Positions 56,671-64,000 of a DNA stretch of 64,000 nucleotides are shown in pieces; the first letter of the stretch is position 1; each line of letters starts with the position of its first letter. The notes under the pieces are model-generated. The model was not told the origin of the DNA and did no database searches. It was given only the letters and a program-made list of their open reading frames with translations. This DNA is from Pseudomonadota bacterium (GTDB taxonomy: Bacteria > Pseudomonadota > Gammaproteobacteria > Xanthomonadales > Rhodanobacteraceae). The stretch is taken from the NCBI GenBank assembly GCA_018240565.1, contig JAFEFO010000037.1:124001-188000 (forward strand). Reading direction: 5' to 3'. The translations under genes were made by a program, and so were the position numbers.

Positions 56671-57387
56671 CTATGCCAACGCTCGATGCCGCGAATCGGC
56701 CTCGCAGTGCGGCAGCAAGCGGTCGGCCAGTTCGTTCAGGTTGACTACGCTCAGGTGTGCCGGCGCGCCACCTGTCCATGCGGCGCCGTGGCGATTGACC
56801 CAGGCGCTGCGCATGCCGGCCGCGTGGGCGCCGGCGACATCCAGCAGCGCGTCGTCGCCGACGTGCAACACGACGTTCGCGGGCAGGCCCAGGGCGTCAC
56901 AGGCAACACGGAAGATCGCGGGATCCGGTTTGGCGACCCCGCATTCGCGCGCGCTCACGCTGCAGCGGAAAAACCGCTCAAGTCCGATGCGGCGCAGGTC
57001 CGCGTTGCCATTGCTCAGCGACACGAGGGGAAAGCGCGCGGCGAGCCGCTCCAGCGCTGGCAGCGTATCGGCATAGCAGTCGACCTCGTTGCGCGCCGCA
57101 TAAAACTCGGCGTACGCCGCATCGATGTGCGCGTCACCATAGCCGTGCGGCGACAAGGCGTGTTGCAACGACAGGCGGCGCTGCGCGGAGTAGTCGTGCG
57201 CCAGGTGCGGCTGTTCGGCGGCGATGCGATCGCGCAACTCGCGCAGCGCAGCGATCGGATACGCCGCTGCCGCGCGCGGACAATTGACCTTCAACCACGC
57301 ATCGAGACGTTCCTCGGCGCGCACGATCACCGGTTCGATCGGCCACAGCGTGTCGTCGAGGTCCAGCGTGATCGCGGCGATGTCCAC
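56671..57387 (-). CDS. HAD-family phosphatase (YigB-like)
   Basis: A 238-residue haloacid-dehalogenase-type hydrolase. Motif I is LDLDDTLW, motif II LSNGN, motif III lysine in CGVAKPDPAIF, and motif IV HVGDDALLDVAGA. The overall sequence follows E. coli YigB, an FMN phosphatase, so a nucleotide-type phosphate substrate is likely but not certain. The start is a GTG one base after the stop of the PstS-like gene, so they are co-transcribed. Confidence 0.88.
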   Translation of the reverse strand: MDIAAITLDLDDTLWPIEPVIVRAEERLDAWLKVNCPRAAAAYPIAALRELRDRIAAEQPHLAHDYSAQRRLSLQHALSPHGYGDAHIDAAYAEFYAARNEVDCYADTLPALERLAARFPLVSLSNGNADLRRIGLERFFRCSVSARECGVAKPDPAIFRVACDALGLPANVVLHVGDDALLDVAGAHAAGMRSAWVNRHGAAWTGGAPAHLSVVNLNELADRLLPHCEADSRHRALA

Positions 57388-57388
57388 G

Positions 57389-58507
57389 TCAGTTGCCGCC
57401 GTCCTTCGGCGGATCGGCGGACTTGGCCTGCTTGTCCGCGCGCAGGCCCGCGGCCTGGCTCTTGACCGACTGTGCCTCGAGCGATGTGGGTGCCGTGCGG
57501 GCGATGAAATCGGCCGTCGCATTCGGCGCGGAAACCGGACGCCCGCCCAGGACCACCATGCCCTTGACCTGCGCGGACACGTAGGCAAGGCGCGCGTCCT
57601 GCTTGGTCGTGGCCAGGTCCGGCACATCCGCATACGGCACCAGGCCCTGCTCGCGCAGGATCGCCTTGCCGGCATCGCTGCCGGCGAACGCGATGAACTT
57701 GGCAACGTCGGCCTCGTGCGGATCGCCGTCGCGCGTGGCGAGGTAGATCGGCGAATACAACGGGTAGCTGCCATCGGCAATCGTCGCCGTGGAAGCGCGC
57801 ACGCCCTGCACGCCGAGCATCTTCACCTTGGCATTGTGCGCCACGCCCGCAAGCGTGCTCATGCCCAGGCCATTGGCATTGAGGGCGATGTCTTCCTCGA
57901 GTTTTTCCGTGTTCACATACATGCGTGACACCGAGACGTTCTGATCGCCATAGTGGAACAGCAGCACGCGCGTGGAATACTCGACGCCATCCAGCGGCGC
58001 CGCCACGCCATCGAGATTGATCGGCGCGTCATTGCCGCCGAGTTCCTTCCAGTTCGTGATGCGGCCCAGGTACACATCGTGCAACTGCCTGAGCGAGATG
58101 TTGTTCACCGGATTGCCCGGCGAAACGATCGGCACCAGCGCATCCCACGCCACGGGATGGAAATCCGTGCCTTGTTCCTCGGCGCGACCGGGCATGGCCG
58201 GGCGCGCACTGGCTGCGATGTCGGCGGTGCCGGCATGCAGGGCATCCAGTCCGGAAATGGTGCTGAACGGCTGCACCGTCACGCGGCCATCGCCCGCCTT
58301 TTCGTAAGCCTTCACCAGATCCTCGTAGATGCGCGTAGTGGAGTGGTCTCCGCGCAGGATGATGGCGGGCCCGGCGCTGGCCTTGGCGACTTTTTCGGAC
58401 TTGCCGGCCGGCGCGTGATGTTTGGCCGGTGCGGCGGCGAAGGCCAGCCCGCAGGCGAGAAGGGCCGGCAAAAGCCCGATCCCGCGGGCGCTGAAGCGAA
58501 TCGTCAC
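57389..58507 (-). CDS. PstS-like phosphate/anion-binding protein
   Basis: A 372-residue exported binding protein with a signal peptide ending CGLAFAA-APAKHH, then a basic linker. The fold shows GDHSTTRIYEDLVKAYE, the anion-site segment STISGLDALHAGTADIAASAR, and NPVNNISLRQLHDVYLGRITNW, typical of PstS. No Pst permease or ATPase is nearby. The more likely start is GTG 58507 (GGAG nine bases upstream). Downstream and nearly overlapping is a phosphatase gene, which hints at phosphate scavenging or sensing. Confidence 0.82.
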   Translation of the reverse strand: MTIRFSARGIGLLPALLACGLAFAAAPAKHHAPAGKSEKVAKASAGPAIILRGDHSTTRIYEDLVKAYEKAGDGRVTVQPFSTISGLDALHAGTADIAASARPAMPGRAEEQGTDFHPVAWDALVPIVSPGNPVNNISLRQLHDVYLGRITNWKELGGNDAPINLDGVAAPLDGVEYSTRVLLFHYGDQNVSVSRMYVNTEKLEEDIALNANGLGMSTLAGVAHNAKVKMLGVQGVRASTATIADGSYPLYSPIYLATRDGDPHEADVAKFIAFAGSDAGKAILREQGLVPYADVPDLATTKQDARLAYVSAQVKGMVVLGGRPVSAPNATADFIARTAPTSLEAQSVKSQAAGLRADKQAKSADPPKDGGN

Positions 58508-58564
58508 GATCGAATACTCCACTCAGTGCAAGGTGCACAACCGCCGATTATAGTGCCGCCAGCC

Positions 58565-59959
58565 TCAGCGCAGCGGCACGAACAGCGCATCCCGGCCGCG
58601 CACCACCGACAGCAGCGCCTGGCGTGGAAAGCGCTTGAGCAGTCCGCGCAGGTCGTCAAGGCTGGCGATATCGACCTGGTTGACACCCACGATCAGGTCG
58701 CCGGGTCGCAGTCCGCTGGTGTCGGCTCGACTGCCGCCGGCGACGCGATCCACGCGCACGCCGGCAAGGCCGTCGCGGCGCGCATCCGGATCGGCCGCGG
58801 ACAGTTGCGCCCCGCGCAGGCGCGCGTCGACGCCAGCGCCATCCGTGCTGGCGAGCTTGTCCGCATCCAGGCGTGTCGACACGCGCAGCGGCTTGCCTTC
58901 GCGCAACAGGTCCAGCTGCACCGTCGATCCGACTGGCAGGATGCCCTGTGCATTCATGAGGTCCCCGGCACTGCGCACCGGCTTGCCGTCCACGGCGACG
59001 ACGACGTCGCCCGGCGCGACGCCGGCCGCGGCCGCCGGCGAGCCGGCGCGCACGCGCGTGACGAGCGCGCCCGCCCCCGCCTGCATGCCGAGCGCGGCGG
59101 CGATGTCGGGGGTGATGTCCTGCGCGGACAGGCCCAGCGAGCCGTGCGCGACGGTGCCGGTCGCGATCAACTGGCGCATCACTTGGCTCGCGAGATTGAC
59201 GGGAATCGCGAAACCGATGCCGACGTTGCCGCCGGACGGCGAATAGATCGCCGAGTTGATGCCGACCAGTTCGCCGCGCAGGTTGACCAGGGCGCCACCG
59301 GAATTGCCCGGGTTGATCGAGGCATCGGTCTGGATGAAGTTCTGGTAGCCCAGGCCGCGCAGGCCGCTGCGGTTGAGCGCCGAGACGATGCCCGAGGTGA
59401 CGGTCTGGCCGAGTCCGAACGGATCGCCGAGCGCGACCACGAAATCGCCCACGCGCAATTGGGCCGAATCGGCCATGGGCAATGCGGTCAGGTTCTGCGC
59501 CGGAATGCGGATCACGGCGATGTCGGTGTCGGGGTCGGTGCCCACGACCTGCGCCTTGAGCGTGCGGCCGTCGTGCAAGGTCACGGCGATGTCGTCGGCG
59601 CCGGCGATGACGTGGTTGTTGGTCAGCACATAGCCTTTCCCCGCATCGATGATGACGCCCGAGCCCAGGGACTGCTCGATGCGTTCACGCGGCATGTCCG
59701 GCATGCCGAAGAACTGGCGGAAGAACGGATCCTCCATCAAGGGGTTGCGCACACGCACCCGGGTCTTGGAGTTGATATTGACCACCGCGGGCATGACCTT
59801 GGCCAGCATCGGCGCCAGCGACGGCAAAGGCTGGCCGTCGACCGCCACCGGCAAGGTGCCGGCGTGGCCATCGGGCATTTGCAACGTGATCGCGGCACCG
59901 GCAAACAGCAGGCCGAATCCCGCCCGCAGCAGGGTCTTGCGCAAGTTCATCCTCGTCAT
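58565..59959 (-). CDS. Do-family serine protease (DegP/DegQ/MucD type)
   Basis: A 464-residue periplasmic quality-control protease. The trypsin-like domain shows the His in LTNNHVIAGA, the Asp in DPDTDIAVIRI and the Ser in INPGNSGGALVNL. Two PDZ domains follow (HGSLGLSAQDI; LAGVRVDRVAGGS). The signal is RAGFGLLFAGAAITLQMPDGHA. ATG 59959 has a GGAAG site; ATG 59950 is an alternative. A sigma-E-like promoter lies just upstream. It probably removes misfolded envelope proteins and is divergent from nrdJa. Confidence 0.94.
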   Translation of the reverse strand: MTRMNLRKTLLRAGFGLLFAGAAITLQMPDGHAGTLPVAVDGQPLPSLAPMLAKVMPAVVNINSKTRVRVRNPLMEDPFFRQFFGMPDMPRERIEQSLGSGVIIDAGKGYVLTNNHVIAGADDIAVTLHDGRTLKAQVVGTDPDTDIAVIRIPAQNLTALPMADSAQLRVGDFVVALGDPFGLGQTVTSGIVSALNRSGLRGLGYQNFIQTDASINPGNSGGALVNLRGELVGINSAIYSPSGGNVGIGFAIPVNLASQVMRQLIATGTVAHGSLGLSAQDITPDIAAALGMQAGAGALVTRVRAGSPAAAAGVAPGDVVVAVDGKPVRSAGDLMNAQGILPVGSTVQLDLLREGKPLRVSTRLDADKLASTDGAGVDARLRGAQLSAADPDARRDGLAGVRVDRVAGGSRADTSGLRPGDLIVGVNQVDIASLDDLRGLLKRFPRQALLSVVRGRDALFVPLR

Positions 59960-59991
59960 GACTTCCTCGATGTCGGTAAATTGGCGCCTCA

Positions 59992-60020
59992 ACAGACAAT
60001 TTTTGCACGCACTGGTTTCC
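59992..60020 (-). promoter_or_regulatory. Candidate sigma-E promoter of the Do-type protease gene
   Basis: On the minus strand GGAAACC is followed after 16 bp by GTCTGT, close to the RpoE consensus (GGAACTT, 15-16 bp, GTCTAA). The predicted start is about 25 nt before the ATG. Envelope-stress control of such proteases is known in E. coli and Pseudomonas. Confidence 0.5.
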
Positions 60021-60136
60021 CGGCGGCGATGGCGGCAGCACCAATGCCCGGGCAGCCAGCGGCGGCGGACGGCACTTCGCGTCAAAGGCAAAAATCCCCG
60101 CGCAATCGATTGAAAAACCGGGCGAAAAAAAACCTT

Positions 60137-60165
60137 TTGACATTGCCTTTTGTATGGCGTACTTT
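60137..60165 (+). promoter_or_regulatory. Sigma-70 promoter of nrdJa
   Basis: A perfect -35 TTGACA, 17-bp spacer and -10 TACTTT. The predicted start near 60172 gives a leader of about 255 nt. The -10 is followed within 11 bp by the first NrdR-like box. Confidence 0.65.
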
Positions 60166-60175
60166 CCCCCAACGG

Positions 60176-60224
60176 ACACAATATCTTGTGGTTGTACCCG
60201 GCAAGCGGACCCAAATCATGGGGT
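60176..60224. promoter_or_regulatory. Tandem NrdR-like boxes
   Basis: Box 1, ACACAATATCTTGTGG (60176-60191), fits the NrdR consensus acaCwATATaTwGtgt well. Box 2, ACCCAAATCATGGGGT (60209-60224), is a weaker palindrome, matching about 10 of 16 positions. Their centres are 33 bp apart, near the usual three helical turns. NrdR represses ribonucleotide reductase operons when dATP is high. Confidence 0.65.
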
Positions 60225-60225
60225 T

Positions 60226-60249
60226 CGCAGGTCGAAGGGGTGACCTGCG
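60226..60249 (+). other. Stem-loop in the nrdJa leader
   Basis: A perfect 8-bp stem CGCAGGTC / GACCTGCG with loop GAAGGGGT. A second small hairpin CCGGG-AACG-CCCGG lies at 60304-60317, and a TTTTT run at 60338-60342. The 255-nt leader otherwise shows nothing I can name. No cobalamin riboswitch core was found. Confidence 0.45.
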
Positions 60250-60427
60250 CACAGCAGGCCGGAGCGACAGACAACGACGACAAACGCAAGTAGCAGCGCC
60301 ACTACCGGGAACGCCCGGCTCGCGCGCTGGCGGGGTGTTTTTCGCCAATACGCAACGGACGCGCCGCGGTCAAAACGCAATGAAAAAGCAGCAGCACATG
60401 GCAAGACCTAGGGAGAACAACAAGAAA

Positions 60428-62578
60428 ATGAGTACCGTGCGAATCGAGGCCCTGAACCGCGACGCCGCCGCGCCGATTCCCATGCAACCCGCATCCCGGG
60501 ACATCTGGGACAAGAAGTACCGGTTGAAGACCAAGCAAGGCGTGGCGGTCGATGCGGACATCGACCATACCTACCAACGTGTCGCCCGCGCGCTCGCCGA
60601 AGCCGAAGGAACGCCGGAAAAACAAAAGTACTGGTACGAACGCTTCCTGTGGGCGCTGCGCCGCGGCGCGATCCCGGCCGGGCGCATCACCTCCAATGCC
60701 GGCGCGCTGGAACACAAGCCGGCGACGTCCACGATCAATTGCACGGTATCGGGCACGATCGAGGATTCGATGGACGGCATCCTCGACAAGGTCCATGAGG
60801 CGGGACTCACGCTCAAGGCCGGCTGCGGCATCGGCTACGAGTTCTCGACCCTGCGCCCGCGCGGCGCTTTCGTCGCCGGCGCCGGTGCGTACACGTCCGG
60901 GCCGATGTCGTTCATGGATATCTACGACAAGATGTGCTTCACCGTGTCCTCGGCGGGCGGCCGCCGCGGCGCGCAGATGGGCACGTTCGACGTCTCGCAT
61001 CCGGACGTGCGCGATTTCATCCGCGCCAAGCGCGAAAACGGCCGCCTGCGCCAGTTCAATCTCAGCTTGCTCATCACCGACGGTTTCATGGCCGCGGTCG
61101 AGGCCGACGCCGATTGGCCGCTGGTGTTTCCGATCAACGTCAAGGAACAAGGCGAAGTCGACCTCGACAACGCGCAGGCGATCGTCTGGCGCGACTGGCC
61201 CACGCACAAGAATTACGTCACCCGCGACGATGGCCTGGTGGCCTGCAAGGTGTATGGGCACATTCGCGCCAAGCACCTGTGGGACATGATCATGAGCTCG
61301 ACGTACGACTACGCCGAGCCGGGTTTCATCCTCATCGACCGCGTCAACGAGATGAACAACAACTGGTGGTGCGAGAACATCCGCGCGACCAACCCCTGCG
61401 GCGAACAGCCGCTGCCGCCGTACGGCTCGTGCCTGCTCGGCTCGGTGAACCTGACCTGCTTCGTGCGCGATCCGTTCGGACCGAAGGCGCGTTTCGACTG
61501 GGATGAATACAAGGAAGTCGTGCGCGTGTTCACGCGCATGCTCGACAACGTGGTCGAGATCAACGGCCTGCCGCTGGCGCAGCAGCGCGACGAAATCACG
61601 CGCAAGCGCCGCCACGGCATGGGCTTCCTCGGCCTGGGCTCGACGCTGGCGATGTTGAAGATGCGCTACGGCAGCGCCGAATCGTGCGAGTTCACCGAAC
61701 AGGTCGCACGCGACATGGCGCTGGCCGGCTGGGAAGTCGCGTTGTCGCTGGCCCAGGAAAAGGGCCCGGCGCCGATCATGACCGAAGAATTCACGGTCAC
61801 CGCCGCGATGCTGCGCCAGCGCCCGGAAATGGTCGCCGACGGCTACAAGGCCGGCGACAAGATTCCCGGACGCCTGCTGCACGCCAAGTATTCGCGTTAC
61901 ATGCAGCGCGTGGCGGACGTCGCGCCGGAACTCGTCGCGGATCTGGCAAAAACCGGCGCGCGCTTCACCCATCATTCCTCGATCGCGCCGACCGGCACGA
62001 TCTCGCTGTCGCTGGCCAACAATGCCAGCAACGGCATCGAACCGAGCTTTGCGCACCACTATTCGCGCAACGTCATTCGCGAAGGCAAGAAATCCAAGGA
62101 GAAGGTCGAGGTCTACAGCTACGAGCTGCTCGCCTACCGCGAGCTGATCAATGCCGATGCCATGCCATCCACGGACGACGTCGACAAGAAGTTGCCGGAC
62201 TACTTCATCGCCGCCGACGGCATCACGCCAAAGGAGCATGTCGACATCCAGGCCGCGGCGCAGCGCTGGGTGGATTCGTCGATCTCCAAGACCGCGAACG
62301 TGCCGACGGATTACCCGTACGAGGACTTCAAGGACATCTACCGCTATGCCCACAAACAGGGCCTGAAGGGCTGCACCACGTTCCGCTTCAACCCCGCCGC
62401 CTTCCAGGGCGTGCTGGTCAAGGAAACCGATCTTGCCAATACCCTCTATCGTTTCGAGCTCGATGACGGTACCGTAGTGGAAGCCAGGGGCAACGACGAG
62501 ATCGAATACGACGGCGAGACACACACGGCCGCGAATCTGTTCGATGCCCTCAAGGAAGGGTACTACGGCAAATTCTAG
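60428..62578 (+). CDS. nrdJ: Adenosylcobalamin-dependent class II ribonucleotide reductase, catalytic part (NrdJa)
   Basis: A 716-residue reductase that makes dNTPs using B12 radical chemistry, independent of oxygen. Catalytic residues are visible: C105 (TINCTVSG), the N-x-C-x-E motif N322/C324/E326 (TNPCGEQPLPP) and C335 (GSCLLGSVNL). The C324-C335 spacing of 11 equals that of the Lactobacillus enzyme's C408-C419. The protein ends KEGYYGKF without the C-terminal cysteine pair needed for re-reduction, as in split NrdJa/NrdJb enzymes. ATG 60428 follows a GGGAG site; two in-frame ATGs lie upstream. Confidence 0.93.
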   Translation: MSTVRIEALNRDAAAPIPMQPASRDIWDKKYRLKTKQGVAVDADIDHTYQRVARALAEAEGTPEKQKYWYERFLWALRRGAIPAGRITSNAGALEHKPATSTINCTVSGTIEDSMDGILDKVHEAGLTLKAGCGIGYEFSTLRPRGAFVAGAGAYTSGPMSFMDIYDKMCFTVSSAGGRRGAQMGTFDVSHPDVRDFIRAKRENGRLRQFNLSLLITDGFMAAVEADADWPLVFPINVKEQGEVDLDNAQAIVWRDWPTHKNYVTRDDGLVACKVYGHIRAKHLWDMIMSSTYDYAEPGFILIDRVNEMNNNWWCENIRATNPCGEQPLPPYGSCLLGSVNLTCFVRDPFGPKARFDWDEYKEVVRVFTRMLDNVVEINGLPLAQQRDEITRKRRHGMGFLGLGSTLAMLKMRYGSAESCEFTEQVARDMALAGWEVALSLAQEKGPAPIMTEEFTVTAAMLRQRPEMVADGYKAGDKIPGRLLHAKYSRYMQRVADVAPELVADLAKTGARFTHHSSIAPTGTISLSLANNASNGIEPSFAHHYSRNVIREGKKSKEKVEVYSYELLAYRELINADAMPSTDDVDKKLPDYFIAADGITPKEHVDIQAAAQRWVDSSISKTANVPTDYPYEDFKDIYRYAHKQGLKGCTTFRFNPAAFQGVLVKETDLANTLYRFELDDGTVVEARGNDEIEYDGETHTAANLFDALKEGYYGKF

Positions 62579-62722
62579 GAACGACCCGCAAGCAAGGCTC
62601 ACGGCAAGTTCCAGCCGCCACGGATCACGGCGGAAGGCTCACGGGGAGTCCTGAGGCGGCGCAAAATATGCTTTTGCCGCGCGGGACCGGGATCGGCTCA
62701 ACGCAATCGAATCGGAGACATC

Positions 62723-63280
62723 ATGCAAAGCGAACAAACCTGGGGCAACAACCCGAGCGACGCGATGGAAGCCGTCGTCGAAAAGGCGCAGGAAATGGGT
62801 CACGCGGTTGCCGAAACGGCGCAACAGATCGGCCACGCGGCCGCGCAGAAGGCGGCCGAGGTCGGCACGGCCGTGGCGGCGAAGGCCGCGCAAGTACGCA
62901 AGGCCGTCGCCAAGCGCGCCGCCACCGTGAAGAAGGCCGCCGCCAAGCGCGCCGGCGCGGCGAAGAAGGCGGTGAAGAAGGCCGTGGCTGGCGCCCGCAA
63001 GGTCGCGAAAAAGGCGATGAAGAAGGCCGCGCCGAAGAAACCGGCGAAGAAGGCTGCGAGGAAAGTCGCAAAGAAGAAAACCGCAAAAAAGGCCGCGAAG
63101 AAAAAAGCCCATCGCACGACGATGTACAGCAGCAAGGGCAAGAAGCTGTATGCCGTGCGCGACGCGAAAGGCCACTTCAAGGACATCCAGACCTACAAGC
63201 GCGCGCATTCGATGGACATGAAGCGCAAGTCCAAGGCGGAGAAGGTCGCCGCTGCGAAAAAGAAAGCCAAGAAAAAATGA
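62723..63280 (+). CDS. Histone H1-like Lys/Ala-rich DNA-binding protein
   Basis: A 185-residue basic protein. Residues 1-60 form an amphipathic helical region (AVAETAQQIGHAAAQKAAEVG), residues 60-135 are Lys/Ala tracts like eukaryotic H1 tails, and the end is a compact segment (MYSSKGKKLYAVRDAKGHFKDI) that recurs in xanthomonad H1-like proteins. It likely binds DNA or RNA nonspecifically. It sits between the two halves of the class II reductase, 144 bp after nrdJa and 58 bp before nrdJb. Confidence 0.87.
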   Translation: MQSEQTWGNNPSDAMEAVVEKAQEMGHAVAETAQQIGHAAAQKAAEVGTAVAAKAAQVRKAVAKRAATVKKAAAKRAGAAKKAVKKAVAGARKVAKKAMKKAAPKKPAKKAARKVAKKKTAKKAAKKKAHRTTMYSSKGKKLYAVRDAKGHFKDIQTYKRAHSMDMKRKSKAEKVAAAKKKAKKK

Positions 63281-63338
63281 TCCCTCGTGGCGGAGCCGCA
63301 CCGCGGTTCCGCCCGTTTCTCCCATTCAAGCATCGGTC

Positions 63339-64000
63339 ATGACCATCAAGATTTCGCGCAAGATCAAAGGCTACAGCGTCGCCAAACCCGATGACGCCAT
63401 GGCTCCGACCCTCGGCCCCGATCCCATCGACGCCATCGAGGTGCCGAAGGCCGAAGTCATCCAGATGCACGAGAAAGTCGAGCGTCCGGAAGTGCTGATC
63501 GGCGCAACCTACAAGATCCGCTCGCCGCTGGTCGAACACGCCATGTACGTGACGATCAACGACATCGTGCTCAATGCCGGCACCGAATACGAGCTGCGCC
63601 GGCCATTCGAGATCTTCATCAACTCCAAGAACATGGACCACTTCCAGTGGATCGTGGCGCTGACCCGCATCATGTCCGCGGTGTTCCGCAAGGGCGGCGA
63701 CGTCACCTTCATCGTCGAGGAATTGAAGGCCGTGTTCGATCCGCGCGGCGGCTATTTCAAGGCCGGCGGCGTGTACATGCCCTCGATCGTGGCGGAACTG
63801 GGCGCCATCGTCGAGCAGCACCTGAAGATGATCGGCCTGCTGCACGATCCGGAGCTCGACCCCGAACAGCGCAAGCTGATCGCGGAAAAGCGCGCCGCCT
63901 ACGAGGCGCGTGGCGGTCGCGGCGGCGCAAAAAAAAAATCTGAAATAAGCACCGCCGGCGAAATGGGCGGCGCGATGGTCGAATCCGCATCAGGCGCCGA
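63339..64000 (+). CDS. NrdJb, accessory part of split class II ribonucleotide reductase (runs off window)
   Basis: An open frame of 220 codons with no stop before the edge. It starts MTIKISRKIKGYSVAKPDDA and continues with YVTINDIVLNAGTEYELRRP, FEIFINSKNMDHFQWIVALT and VEELKAVFDPRGGYFKAGGV, which I recognise from Pseudomonas NrdJb (TSCPD-like domain). There the end carries cysteines that re-reduce the active site; that part would lie beyond 64000. A ten-A run at 63929 in the Lys codons is a potential slippage site. Downstream of the H1-like gene, probably the same operon as nrdJa. Confidence 0.88.
   Translation, partial: MTIKISRKIKGYSVAKPDDAMAPTLGPDPIDAIEVPKAEVIQMHEKVERPEVLIGATYKIRSPLVEHAMYVTINDIVLNAGTEYELRRPFEIFINSKNMDHFQWIVALTRIMSAVFRKGGDVTFIVEELKAVFDPRGGYFKAGGVYMPSIVAELGAIVEQHLKMIGLLHDPELDPEQRKLIAEKRAAYEARGGRGGAKKKSEISTAGEMGGAMVESASGA
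63929..63938 (+). other. A10 homopolymer slippage site in nrdJb
   Basis: Ten consecutive A residues span GCA AAA AAA AAA. In the -1 frame the next codons are ATC TGA (stop at 63941-63943); in the +1 frame CTG AAA TAA (stop at 63946-63948). Both shifted frames end within three codons, while the zero frame continues past the window edge. RNA polymerase slips on A runs of nine or more, so short forms are expected. Confidence 0.75.

Noticed and set aside
60304..60342. Intrinsic attenuator in the nrdJa leader (GC-rich hairpin then TTTTT)
   Set aside because: The hairpin next to the T-run does not pair well and the clear small hairpin is 20 bp away, so a terminator call is not supported.
57953..60427. 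Upstream extension of the nrdJa frame by more than 800 codons
   Set aside because: The extension is antisense to the PstS-like and Do-type protease genes and lacks any RNR sequence; promoter and ribosome-site evidence place the start at 60428.
60172..60427. Cobalamin riboswitch in the leader of the B12-dependent reductase
   Set aside because: The leader has hairpins and a GCCACT string, but I found no conserved B12-box or GGTG/AATCC core arrangement; a covariance-model scan would settle it.
60302..62602. A minus-strand open frame of 766 codons opposite nrdJa
   Set aside because: Shadow of the reductase: low-complexity Arg/Ala/Asp composition, no motif, and nrdJa has all catalytic residues on the other strand.

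Overview
The window is a GC-rich gammaproteobacterial chromosome segment with tightly packed operons and many ATGA/GTGA start-stop overlaps. Several features point to the Xanthomonadales (Lysobacterales), probably a Rhodanobacteraceae-like member. These are a PhoP regulator of the xanthomonad type, an HU protein with a Lys/Ala-rich tail, a histone H1-like protein, a split B12-dependent ribonucleotide reductase, FabA/FabB, the mltB-containing mre/mrd/rlp cluster, and secreted proteins with a short F-x-[DN]-G-F-[ED] signature. The family-level placement is inference. I saw no rRNA, tRNA, CRISPR array, prophage or intact insertion sequence.

Layout. 1-1047: a PhoPQ-type two-component system with a PepSY protein. 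1091-2101: dusA. 2309-6466: a divergent locus with an Hsp70-TPR chaperone-like protein and a small Cys-rich protein on the minus strand, and an unknown protein translationally coupled to a histone-deacetylase-like enzyme on the plus strand. 6467-7212: a decayed ParE-like toxin relic and an HU-family protein. 7389-10650: a DUF1800/DUF1501 secreted pair. 10730-17761: acyltransferase, fabA-fabB, a membrane diguanylate cyclase and a HlyD/ABC exporter. 17772-29995: two related secreted beta-helix proteins of 866 and about 3171 residues. 30445-31754: a lipoprotein and a DUF456 membrane protein. 31747-35370: a second DUF1800/DUF1501 pair plus a tagged blue-copper protein. 35476-39336: membrane and stress proteins and a PfkB kinase. 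39353-42523: gatCAB. 42696-52746: the cell-elongation and septal-wall cluster mreBCD-mrdA-rodA-mltB-rlpA-dac-ybeD-lipB. 52824-59959: a tail-specific protease, an M17 aminopeptidase, a YigB-like phosphatase, a PstS-like protein and a Do-type protease. 60428-64000: nrdJa, an H1-like gene and nrdJb, which runs off the end.

How the parts fit. The core genes (cell wall elongation, transamidation, unsaturated fatty acid synthesis, lipoylation, dNTP synthesis) are conventional. The accessory section from about 7.4 to 35.4 kb looks like one functional island of exported surface proteins. Two DUF1800/DUF1501 modules flank two beta-helix/MBG proteins, and five of these proteins share the F-x-[DN]-G-F-[ED] element, four of them at or near the C-terminus. 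I consider this the best candidate for an undescribed secretion, anchoring or maturation system. Other points worth attention are an A10 run in nrdJb whose slippage would remove the C-terminal tail, tandem NrdR-like boxes before nrdJa, a perfect 14-bp inverted repeat over the catalytic-lysine codons of gatA, and an interspersed palindrome used as coding sequence in an ABC ATPase.
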